Positions 47,971-58,269 of a stretch of DNA of 64,000 nucleotides are shown here, piece after piece. Numbering within the stretch: position 1 is the first letter of the stretch; each line of letters opens with the position of its first letter. The notes under the pieces were generated by a model, which had not been told where the DNA came from, did no database searches, and saw nothing but the letters and a program-made list of their open reading frames with translations. The translations under genes and the position numbers were made by a program. The stretch covers positions 1,977,614-2,041,613 of the forward strand of contig JAJEKV010000031.1 of the NCBI GenBank assembly GCA_021234155.1, written 5' to 3'. This DNA comes from Isoetes taiwanensis. Taxonomy: Eukaryota; Streptophyta; Lycopodiopsida; Isoetales; Isoetaceae.

Positions 47971-48899
47971 AAATAAGAGCTGCTACTGCTATAACTAAGA
48001 GGTGCTACTGCTACTGATTTCATTCCTTACTTCCATTGTTTCTACAAACTCTGCTACCCCACAAACTCTGTAGTATTGTAACTATACCTGCTGCAGACAT
48101 GCTCGAAATGCTTGAGCTTCCTCCAACTCTATTTCTCTGATCAATTTCGGCAGCAGGGGATCGATTTAGATCGGCGCATTTTGGCAGTAAAGGAAATGAT
48201 TATGGAATGTCGGGAAAGGGGAAAACCTAACGGGGATGTGGAAACCTAATCTTGACTCTTTTTTTTCCCCTGAACCCCACGTATCGAACTTTAGATGCTT
48301 TAGATGCGGAACGATGCGTATCTTATTTTATAAGATATTAGATGCTTATTCTTACAGAAGATCCTAATGCTTACCTGAAGCATTAGAACTGAATATTACG
48401 TTGGTGGTGTGAGGACCAACGAGTCCGCCTCTTGAAGCAGACCAAGAACCAAGAAATCAATAGTCTTTGTACAGATTTCATATCCAAGAATATAATCCTT
48501 GGCTAGCAGCAGATCAGATAGATTCGATTATGGAGTGCCAGATTAGAAGAAAAGGAGGGGTGCCCTCTTTCTTCCTGCTGGAGCTTCAAAAAGTCTCTTT
48601 TAAAAGTGAACCATACTATGAACCGCGAGCATATAAATAGATCTCAAAGTATATTGTTTCTATAAAATAATATATTAAGTCTCCATGTGGGCAGCTATCA
48701 CCACTCAAAATGCATTTGACATTATTATTGGTCTGTGCTGCAGCTCATATGCAGTCTGGTCCTGGCATAAATATTTTCTCCCATTGCAAGGAAATAATAT
48801 CTTGCACCAAGTCGAATACCAGGTTAGCTGGAATAACTCTCAGTCAAAGTCATGGGAGTAAAGCACCACTTCATAGTTAGGATCTCAGCTTCAAAGTTT
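47971..48899. other. Intergenic stretch, no gene seen
   Basis: A GCTACTGCTA motif is repeated near 47980-48015, and ATTAGATGC words recur at 48280-48350. Nothing else is recognisable. Confidence 0.5.
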
Positions 48900-49440
48900 C
48901 ATTAGGGTTTTTTTGAGATTAAAAAAGGGCCTTCAAAACATGCCAACTAAGCCAAATGAAGATAAATGAACTACCAATAAGAAATCAGAGCCTGACGGGT
49001 CCAGTCAGCAAAATTGTTATAACTAACTCACTGGATCACATTTTCTAGCATAACTATTGATAGAAAAGTCCAAATGAGCTCTCGTTTAGTGCAATAGTCG
49101 TTGAGATCTTTCTAACCTTAGGTGCTTTGCACATATTTTAACCACTTATGATTGTCAAAACTCCAAAAACTATGGTTTTTACTATTTCTTACTATCCTAC
49201 GGGGCTAAAAGATATGAAACCACCAAGATTGGAAAGATCTCAATGAGATCTATCTATTGCACCAAACAAGAGCTCATTTGGACTTTTCTATCAACACTTA
49301 TGCTAGAAAATGTGATCCAGTAAGTTAGTTATAACTATTTTGCTGACTGGATTACCAGTTCTGTTTTCTGATTGGTAGTTCATATAGATTAGTCAGCAGT
49401 TCTTAGAAGGCCCTTTTATGATCTCAAAAAATCCCTAATG
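48900..49440. repeat. Foldback (MITE-like) element with long imperfect inverted repeats
   Basis: The left arm (48900-49131) and the reverse complement of the right arm (49211-49440) share CATTAGGG at the tips, TTTTTTGAGAT, AAAGGGCCTTC, GAACTACCAAT, and a long inner block including CACATTTTCTAGCATAA and AAAAGTCCAAATGAGCT. The centre is about 80 bases. A transcript could form a long hairpin. No convincing target-site duplication was found at the tips. Confidence 0.85.
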
Positions 49441-49725
49441 CGTATGGTTTAAACCAATGTACTGCCCATCTCAACCTTTCACTTCTTAGCCTTCCTTTTT
49501 GGAAACTTACCAGCTTGGTTTTGAAATGAACCAAGCTTGGTTGTCTATTTCTGATATGCTGATTTGCATACCTTTAGAGGCAGTTATATGTTGTGGACCC
49601 AAGCCATATGCACTCAAGGTAAATACATGAAGACCACTTGGCTTCAAAGATCAATATGTAGCAAAATAACAGGGGGTTCCAGGGGGATTTGATATGGATG
49701 TAAAAATAACAATCATAGACTATAT

Positions 49726-49990
49726 ATCCCTAAAACAATTAAATAGGTTGTTATAAAAAAAAACATAGATTTCAAGATAAAAAATAATCACATTAGGTTA
49801 CTGGGTACATTGGTTAAGGTAGTCTTATTAGGACATTGAGTTATTTTAGTAGAGGTTCGAACCCATTACATATTCTAAAATCTTAGGCAAAGCCGTATAG
49901 AGGTTCGATATTCCCTCAAAACGTTAGGCGAAATCGTATTTCATATTTCAAAATCATAGGCGTCTCCAATCATAAATGGCTATTCTCGAA
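49726..49990 (+). mobile_element. Candidate tRNA-derived SINE, copy 1
   Basis: A segment shared with 55800-55937. It has an A-box-like TTACTGGGTACATTGG (from about 49798) and a perfect B box GGTTCGAACCC at 49854-49864, about 45-50 bases apart, which suits a Leu/Ser-type tRNA with a long variable arm. Both are RNA polymerase III internal promoter elements. The 3' boundary is uncertain. Confidence 0.55.
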
Positions 49991-50186
49991 TAAGAGCTCG
50001 CATGAAAACAGACAAAAGCTCCCGATAGCTAGGCTTTTCATTCATCTCAGCAGAATTCTACAATGGTTGAGAGTGGGTAGCTGCACATTTGCAAGCTACC
50101 CACAATGAATAAACACAAGGAATATCCAGTTATATCATCTGGATCCCAAAAAAAATCTACAGATATTGGTTAAGTGTACCTGCCGA

Positions 50187-50250
50187 GAGCTTTATCGCCG
50201 GGATTAAAAAACCCCGCCCTTTCGGGTTTTCGAGGAAAAAACCTAATGAT
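50187..50250 (-). repeat. LINE 3'-UTR-like segment
   Basis: GGGATTAAAAAACCCCGCCC and TTCGGGTTTTCGAGGAAAAA match the 3' UTR of the LINE at 46362-46415. Confidence 0.6.
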
Positions 50251-50486
50251 AAGCCCTCAGAAGAGGCTTGGACACAACGAAAGGCTGCAAAAAAATGCCC
50301 CCACAAAGAAACCCACGAAGCCTGAAGAAGACGGAGTCGCGCATCCCACTGTACCTGCACATCCATAAACTAGAACACAAAGATAAGAAAACAACAACCT
50401 CGAAAAGCGAGGGGCTGGTCACACGTGCCATGCGACAAAAAACAACGTTTACAATAATATACACATTAAGGGAGGGTTGGTAGGAG

Positions 50487-51043
50487 TCAAGGGAACTGCT
50501 GAGAGAGGAGAAAACGCCGATGAGAAGTCGATGAAGAGGCTGCAAGAAATAGTGATCCCAAACGAACCAGGGCCACAAAAAATGCATGCAATGCATGCTC
50601 GCCCATTCGAGAATACCGATCCGATGGCTTGGATCGATGGCATTCTCGAATAAGGGCTCGCACGAAAACAGACAAAAGCTCCCGACAAAAAGAGAAGTTC
50701 CTTATCAAAACGGGACCGAGGTCGAAGGCTGAAGGATGGCCAAAAAAAGGGCAAGATCGGGGAAGAACATGTCCCAAAATGGAAAATGACGCCAAACTGT
50801 CAAACCAAGTAAGGAGAAGTCCCTCCCCTGCTTGGTATCAAAAAAAGACAGTCAAGGGAACTGCTGAGAGAGGAGAAAACGCCGATGAGAAGTCGATGAA
50901 GAGGCTGCAAGAAATAGCGATCCCAAACGAACCAGGGCCACAAAAAATGCATGCAATGCATGCATGCATGCAAGAGATGCATGCTCGCCCATTCGAGAAT
51001 ACCGATCTGATGGCTCGGATCGATGGCATAAGCGAAACGAGAG
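50487..51043. repeat. Direct repeat, about 150 bp, two copies
   Basis: A segment starting GTCAAGGGAACTGCTGAGAG occurs at 50487 and 50851 and stays similar to about 50640 and 51030. The second copy has an insertion of ATGCATGC-rich sequence (about 50952-50980). A related piece (GAATAAGAGCTCGCATGAAA) occurs near 49991. It is relatively GC-rich and has ORFs without known domains. Confidence 0.85.
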
Positions 51044-52395
51044 GTGTTTAGAGGCCCCAACATACGATCTGGGTCGTAGGATCGACGAATCCGATGACGG
51101 TGGTAGTCTGTGAATCTCCTCCCCAGGTATTTCTTTCTATTCCTGCTTTTGTTACATTTTGTAGTTCTTTTAGATTGAGCAAGCTTGTGCCCCAGTTTTC
51201 ACTATCTTATCCTCTAGAAAAATCCCATGCTATTCTTCCCATAATTAAAAGATGATCCCTTCCCTGTTTCCTGGTAAAATAAGGCTTTCTCTGTAACCAG
51301 CCTATTAATCTCTGGCATAGTTTATCCTTTATTTGTGCATGAGAGCTTAAAAGAAGCATCTCCACCAATATTTCCACTTTGATTGCTTGTATGATTCTTT
51401 ACAAAGCATGGCTTGCCGTCTAAAAGATGGCTTTCAGCCGTACTGAACAATGTTAGTAAAACAGCTTGTGAATTTGCATGCCCACAAACACAGCAGATGA
51501 TGCAAAGACCAAGGCATCAACTTATGGGCAAATGCAGACAGCATGTCGATTGTGACAATGCAAAATCTGACAAATGCACGTTTCTTATTTCTGTGCTTGA
51601 TACTGTTCGGAGAAGCCTCTTGTACCCGCTTCACAAATATAAGACAGGCAACTTTGCTCCTGAAATGTCTTATTGCAGATTTTCTTTTCCAAGATCCCTT
51701 GTTGAATCCACTGCCTGAAGCTTGTCTAGGCAACGGATCTCTCTTGGCAAACAAATGGTTTTGTCTTTTCAATGTTGTATTAGATTTGACGAACTGTTGC
51801 TCATGTTTGATGGATGCTCGATTTTGCTTGTCATTACATCCTTCAGCATCTGGACTGCAAAATTGAGCTGGACTTTTCTTCTTCTTCCATTGCAGTACGG
51901 TGCTACATACATCCACCTTAGCATTGGATTTGTTGTTAACTGTTGCATTTGAAGTCTCCACAGCTTGAACAGCAAAGACATGGTCTATGTACACAAATAG
52001 ACGATGTCCCTTCATCACATCCAAAGATTAATCAGTTTTGCCGGTTTATTTTTACCCTTTTTGTGCATTAGAGAGCAACAGTTCCCTTTGTAAGGTCTTT
52101 AGTACTGCGAATGAGTGGACTGGTGCAATATAGTGATATTGTGCTAGAAATGTAGCTGCTATTTATTTTTCGGATGAAGGTGATTAGAGTGTAAATCTAG
52201 CATTGTTATATATAGATATGGACTATGAGGATTCTTTAAAATGCTCAAACCTCTCACCATTTAATGTCATTGATAAATTGTTTAATTACCAAGGTCATCT
52301 GTATTTATAGCTTAATAAGCATACTTTAGATGTAGAGCTGGGTTATGCAATTTTCAGTTTATAAAAACGTAAGAGATTTGATTTTGACGATCTAG
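51044..52395. other. Stretch with unassigned ORFs upstream of the SET relic
   Basis: A 196-codon ORF on the - strand (51434-52024) and overlapping + strand ORFs lie here. None contains a motif I recognise, and none has a clear promoter. They may be chance ORFs. Confidence 0.35.
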
Positions 52396-53030
52396 GTAAT
52401 AGAGTACGCAGACGAAGTATCAGTCGTTGCAGACATAAGAGAGCACATGTGTTACAACTCATTGGTGGTAATGTTCTAACCTAGGAAGATTGGATAAATG
52501 AAGGAATTTGTTGGTTTGGATAAAATGGGAATATATGCCCATTACCAGCCATTGCATATATTGCATCCAATTCTTATGTAAAATAATTGAAGTGGTTACA
52601 GGGTGCAGGCACATATATGTTTTGGATAGACGATGAGCATGTTATTGATGCAACTCATGCTGGGAACATTGCTCATCTGATTAATCATTCTTGCGAGGTA
52701 ATTATTAGCATCCCAATGCATTTTGTGGTAGGTATTATTAGCATCTTATGTTAGAGATTTCTTTGCATTTTGCAGCCAAATTGCTACTCTAGGGTCATTC
52801 CTGCTGGTGGCAGAGATAGGATAATTATATTTGCCAAACAGAACATTTTAGAAGGGGAAGAATTGACTTACGATTACAGGTGTATTATTTGAACATTCCT
52901 GATTAAAGCCTTAGTATCTATTTGAAAATACTCATTTTCTTATGATTTTTGGTGATGGCAATCAGGTTCACTTCAATTGGTGAACAGCTGATACTATCAA
53001 GCACAAGGTTCAAGCATATATGCATGATAA
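52396..53030 (+). pseudogene. ATX/trithorax-type SET domain, truncated
   Basis: Four exons with correct GT-AG sites join in frame. 52396-52467 reads VIEYADEVSVVADIREHMCY. 52602-52697 reads GAGTYMFWIDDEHVIDATHA and ends NIAHLINHSCE. 52776-52879 reads PNCYSRVIPAGGRDRIIIFA and EELTYDYR. 52966 onward reads FTSIGEQL and then loses family resemblance. The NHSCEPNC and ELTYDY motifs are the SAM- and substrate-binding core of H3K4 methyltransferases of the ATX class. The PHD, PWWP and FYRN/FYRC domains upstream and the post-SET cysteines downstream are missing, so this is a fragment that could not form the whole enzyme. Confidence 0.85.
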
Positions 53031-53126
53031 TGATATGCATGTTGAAATATTTATGCTTTCCCTAAGACTTGGGAAGAGGAAAAGCTTCTATTATGATGTC
53101 TTTTATCTCACAAGTAATTCTTGCAG

Positions 53127-53935
53127 GAATATTGACATTTCTTACTCCGGGATGTCTATTTGTTGGCAGTGTTTGATGCATTCAGATATATTCTTAAAAA
53201 GGAAGGCATTGGTGGATTGTATCGATGTTTCTGGCCCACATTGTTGCGGGATATTCTAGAAATAGTAATTCAGGTACTTGTCCTGTTTAATTGGCTGGGT
53301 CGTTAAGACTCAAACATGTAACATTATGTTTGCTATTTGCTTTGCAGTTCAGTGTATATGAGCAAATAAGAAACTATATGCAGTCACAGAGGAAGATTGA
53401 AAAACCGACGTAAGTAACATATGTCTCTTATCTTTTATGGAAATTTATCAAAATTGGACAATGTAGTATGATATAGCAATTCCATTTTGTTAATATTGAC
53501 CTGCCTTAGGCATGAGATTTATCATGTCACGATTCAGAGCAGCTAAGGGGAAAAGACACCCCAATGCTAATAACGAGAAGATCAGTTTATTTTATGTTCC
53601 ACCTTGGCTTCTACATCCATGGTCTTCTTTTTGATCCATTTAATTTTAATGCATTTTTTTTAACCTCTTGATGGGTCTTGATATCTTGCAATGTATTATA
53701 ATGTCTATTTCTATTATTATTTGTATTATTTTGGGGACTCTATTTTGTCCAAGTTTACATTTGATTAAGAATAGGGCTTCACGCTTTCTTCCAGGCATCA
53801 TCTTCAAGCATCAACTATGCCCTTCTGGCATCTCTTACACTGTTTTTTGTGTCACGGGATATTTTCCTTAATGTGCAGTTATTTGAACACCACATTATCT
53901 GGAACTTATATAGCTACTACAATATCCTTTGGTAC
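53127..53935 (+). pseudogene. Mitochondrial carrier (SAM-carrier-like) gene fragment
   Basis: After an acceptor near 53126 the sequence reads AVFDAFRYILKKEGIGGLYR then CFWPTLLRDILEIVIQ. A second exon (53348-53410) reads FSVYEQIRNYMQSQRK. A third (about 53880-53932) reads NTTLSGTYIATTISFG. These match the end of one SLC25 repeat and start of the next, closest in my memory to plastid/mitochondrial S-adenosylmethionine carriers. The Px(D/E)xx(K/R) signature is absent and flanking repeats are missing. The juxtaposition with the SET fragment suggests gene pieces brought together by transposition or deletion. Confidence 0.65.
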
Positions 53936-55799
53936 GTTAAGATCAACATATATGCTTTTGTCTGGACATAGATGAATGATGCATTAGAGGTTCTGTGAAT
54001 AATATTTTATTGTATTCACAAACTATTTTATCAAATGCTGCGTTAAATAGCCCAGTTCCATCAATATAGGTCAACTTATTTATCAAGTAATTATATAGAT
54101 TGCTAGAGGCTTGAAATAAAGGAATACATCATCCAAACATCCTACCTCATACGCATCGCAATATCCTTATAAGAGCAATGTCTATTAGTTCTAAGAATTT
54201 ATTGCATATAACTTGAAAACAAAAGGGCGCCTTCAATCTCATGGTCTGATCTTAGAATTTGAATAGGCACCATGTTCTCTCCATCAACAAGCCTAAATGT
54301 TGGTTGACCCTGCAAATATTCATTTAGTCAATATGAGCATCCTTTGAACATTAAAAGCTCTAAAAACATGAACAATAATTTTTTGTTTAGATATATACCC
54401 AAACAAGCTGCCGTGATTGTATGTCAAACTATTAATGTACTTATGAACTTGCATGAAATACGGCTGATTGTATGTCAAAGTATTAATGTGGTTATGAATT
54501 TGCATGAAATATGGATGAGAATTTGGAGTAGTATTTTATTGCAATACACATTTAGCACATGCATGACATGCAGTGTTGGCATCATTGACAATTATGTCTT
54601 TTGCATTATGGCAATATGAAGTTCTAAGGCTATCTAGCAACTTAACATTGTTTGTTTGATTTACTAAATGATTATGAAAATGACACAGGTACATATGAAC
54701 TCTCACGAATTTCCCATTAATCATGGGATTATGGCCAATGTCATTTACGTGGCTAATTTCATATCCTTAACTTTAGGGGAATACTAAGTCTACTCAAACC
54801 CATAAACTATAATAGCTATAATTTCGATAATGAATATCACTTATGTCCAATAATATCACAGTCTAAAAGGAAATGAAATCAACCTATTAACCATATAACC
54901 TATGGTCAATATTACTTATATCAAATAATATCACTTAGTCTAAGAGAAAATGACGTCAATTCAATCCATTAAACCTTAATGGTTCTAATTTCTAAGGTTA
55001 TCAGTCACTCAAAAACTTGCTATGCATCTAAATTTCTTTTTCAAAAGCATTCAGAGCTTTAAATGATATTGTATGTCTTAAATACATGGTGCCCTTTAAA
55101 TTCCTAATATCAGATAGAACCAAGATTTGGTCTTCCATGCAAAAATTCCACGCATCCGGACATCCTTTCTTAAGTCTAAAGTACTATCTCTGTCATTTTG
55201 TTTTAAATCCAGAAACTATAACAAAGTTAAAAGAGTAGTTCAAAACCACTTCAAGTGTAGCAAGAGAGACATGTGACTGCCATATTGAATCCTTCATAAT
55301 CAGCACAAAGCTTATCTATAAGCATCAAGCTCTGAAAATATTGAATAAAACGACGACTCACCATCAGTAAGCACCTAACCAACAATGAAATATACAACTT
55401 ACACGAACCATTGTAAATGTCATTTTGATAAATACGCACATGCAACATGCAACAAGGTTGAAATTATGTTGAAATTATGCAACATGCTATAACAAGGTTC
55501 CGACAGAAGCTACACTTTCCAAAGAGTTGAAGTAACGATACACAAAGTCAAAGAGTTCCAAGAAGAAGTAGATATGTCATCCATACACAAGAGCATGTAA
55601 AATCTATGATGAAATCCACTGTGGTTGTGAATGACATACAATTGCTATAAATATTTGTATTCATTCCAAATTTTACTTTATGAAATCATCATTTCATACA
55701 TATGTTTCTCTTAGCAAATGGATAAGACTAAATTTTACAACATATAATGACAAAGAAAGATGCCTTGTAGACCAACAATTCCCTTTATCGCCCACTATA
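53936..55799. other. Intergenic stretch, no gene seen
   Basis: AT-rich. At about 54415-54510 the block ATTGTATGTCAAA..TATTAATGT..TTATGAA is duplicated. Nothing else is recognisable. Confidence 0.55.
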
Positions 55800-55937
55800 A
55801 TCCCTAGAACAATTAAATAGGTTGTTATAAAAAAAAACATACAATCAAGATAAAAAATAATCACATTAGCTTACTGGGTACATTGATTAAAGTAGTTTTA
55901 TTAAGACATTGAGTTATTTTAGTAGAGGTTAGAACCC
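55800..55937 (+). mobile_element. Candidate tRNA-derived SINE, copy 2
   Basis: Homologous to 49726-49864. Here the A box TAGCTTACTGGG (55867-55878) is closer to consensus, while the B box is mutated (GGTTAGAACCC, 55927-55937). Confidence 0.55.
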
Positions 55938-58269
55938 TCGTATTTCATTTTGGAAGGAAGGAATAGTTTAGAATTAACTGAAGCTTGTGGCTCCAAACAC
56001 GTAAGTAAAGGAAAAGAAAAAAAAAAAAAAAAAAATGGTACAAAAACTAACGTGTCGATATATTTTCTCAAACAAAAAATCAAGCAGCCTTATGTATGTT
56101 GTGATAAGGAATATTCTAACTAAATGCACGATTAGTTCAATCAACGATATCTTTTTCTCTATCAATATTGTTAAAATAGTTATTTACAGAAATATTATAG
56201 CACTTGTTGTAACACCCTGTGCCGTATATGATGCCCCCACCATATATGAACAGGAGATTCCCTCTTGTCAGCACTAGCTCGCCAACATGAGGCCGTCTAT
56301 CTAACTCCAGACTCTTGATGGTAAGCAAGAATTTGACGTGGGAGGAATAGACATGTAATTCATCGGGACCGACCTAGCTACGGAAGCGCATAGCACATGA
56401 GCATGGGACAAACATCACATATTACATAACCACCTCAAAGGGTGGGATATCATAATCCAGATAACATCATCAACATAGGAAAATCCTACCCAGGTTAAGA
56501 CTCATGGTGGTCGATTGCCGACTTAGTCTTCCAGAGATTAATGTAGACAGAATTCATGGCAAATGGATTGACCTAACAAAGGAACATGGTCGTTGGGTGG
56601 TCCACTCCATCTAAGTCTTTTGAGTTTTCAAGGCATTTTGGCAATTCCTTGAAACCATTGAACCATCTTAATGTCATTTGACACAACGCATCTCTAATTA
56701 CGGGCAATAAATTTAGTTATCTTATTAAAATACAACTATATATATCCATATGTTCAGTTCTTTCTAACACTAGAAAAGCATTGTTTTTGTTGATTGCAAA
56801 TTCATCTAGCTAGTTAAAATAGATTATGCTTTCTATTTCATCAAAATATGGCAGAGGCGCAAAGCATTGTAAGTAACTTGAGGCTATATTGGATATTTGG
56901 ATGTATATATTATACGATTGTTGTCTATACTTCTTGTTATTCTGGGATAAAGATTAGATTCTTTACCATGACGTATAAAGTTGCAAAGTTGCATAATATG
57001 TTGAATTAGTTCCAACCACCACGTACAAATGCGTTGATAGAAATACTAAGGGCAAAGACAGGATTCCAAGCTGCCTTGGAAAGGCCAGAATGAGCCATAA
57101 CCTTGAGAATAATTACTACAGAGAAAGAATGCAAAAGAACTTCAGAGATGCACGAATCACAGCAAATACCAATGCCATGACCTCCTTTTGGTAGCTACGG
57201 CACAAAACAGACAGCCTGCTCTGCCACCATGGTCATTTCATCGCCTCACGCGGCCAATCCCTGCAAAAACATCACAAGCCCTCCACAAATAACCCTAAAA
57301 AAAACCCAATAAACCCCAAACCCAAGCAAAAACATCACAAGCCCTCCACAAATAACCCTAAAAAAAACCAATAAACCCCAAACCCAATATATATTTGCCA
57401 AAACCATACGATATTAGTCTTATGCAAGCACTGCCACTCCCCTCAATTCCAAAAGATAATAAGAACAAATGCAACATCATAATAAGACAAGATGTGGATT
57501 CGCACGAATTCACAACAAATGCACAAAAAGAGTAGCCCCATACATAAATATTCTAAACACAAGAGTTAAGCAAAAACGTGCCAATTTTGAGAACTTGGCC
57601 TTGGCACATCTTAATTAGCCATCAATGAAAATTACAGGACACAACGAAAAGCACACATCCGAAGAATATACACCAGTCTTCTTGTTGTATGAAGCCCCCC
57701 AAGCGGGAAATTGAGTTGTATATCAAAATAAAAAATACATCGCATCAATTACTGCTTCGTCATATATATATACAACGCTTCATACATCCGCGGTGCTACC
57801 TGATTTTACAAAATTAACTTACTGGGATGCCTCCAAAAAAATGGGAAATCGTCCCAAGGGTTATCAATCGTCAGTCCTCCACTCGAAATCTAGATAATTG
57901 ATCTGCCAGCTTCTAGCACCATATATTGCAACAAAAGTATTGGGGAGACATGTCCAATAAAGTAACCTGAGGTTATGTACACTTGAGCTCTTTCGCACTC
58001 CAGAAATCTGACCAAATATACAACTCAAGCATCGCAGTGGATAAGGGCTTCACAGCATATGGATCATCAAGCAGTCATTACAGTCATCCTGCAGGGAACT
58101 CGATAACCATAGCATTGCTGTTGCCCATCCATGTACTAGTTTTTTAGTAGCCTAGGCAGCATTTGAACTGTTTCAAGAAAATACAATCAATTTACCTGCA
58201 TTGACAAACCCTAGTGTGAGTATTTTCCTGAATCGATGTGTAAGGTGTAAGGTTTAATAGCATGTCTGC
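55938..58269. other. Intergenic stretch; possible solo LTR start and a tandem duplication
   Basis: Around 56208 TTGTAACACCCTGTGCC resembles the start of some gypsy LTRs, without a partner seen. A poly-A run is at about 56015-56034. 57263-57387 is a tandem duplication. The last 300 bases are probably the 3' UTR of the PHD gene. Confidence 0.45.
57263..57387. repeat. Tandem duplication, 63-bp unit
   Basis: The unit starting GCAAAAACATCACAAGCCCT is at 57263 and 57326 with a one-base length difference. It contains a single AACCCTAAA, not a telomere array. Confidence 0.92.

Noticed and set aside
49854-49864. A functional tRNA gene
   Set aside because: The B box is perfect but the acceptor stem and anticodon arm do not fold, and the segment is repeated at 55800 with more flanking homology.
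51434-52024. 196-codon ORF on the - strand
   Set aside because: No recognisable domain, no promoter, and overlapping ORFs on the other strand of similar length.
57288-57360. Telomere-like CCCTAAA sequence
   Set aside because: Only single AACCCTAAA words inside a two-copy duplication, not an array.
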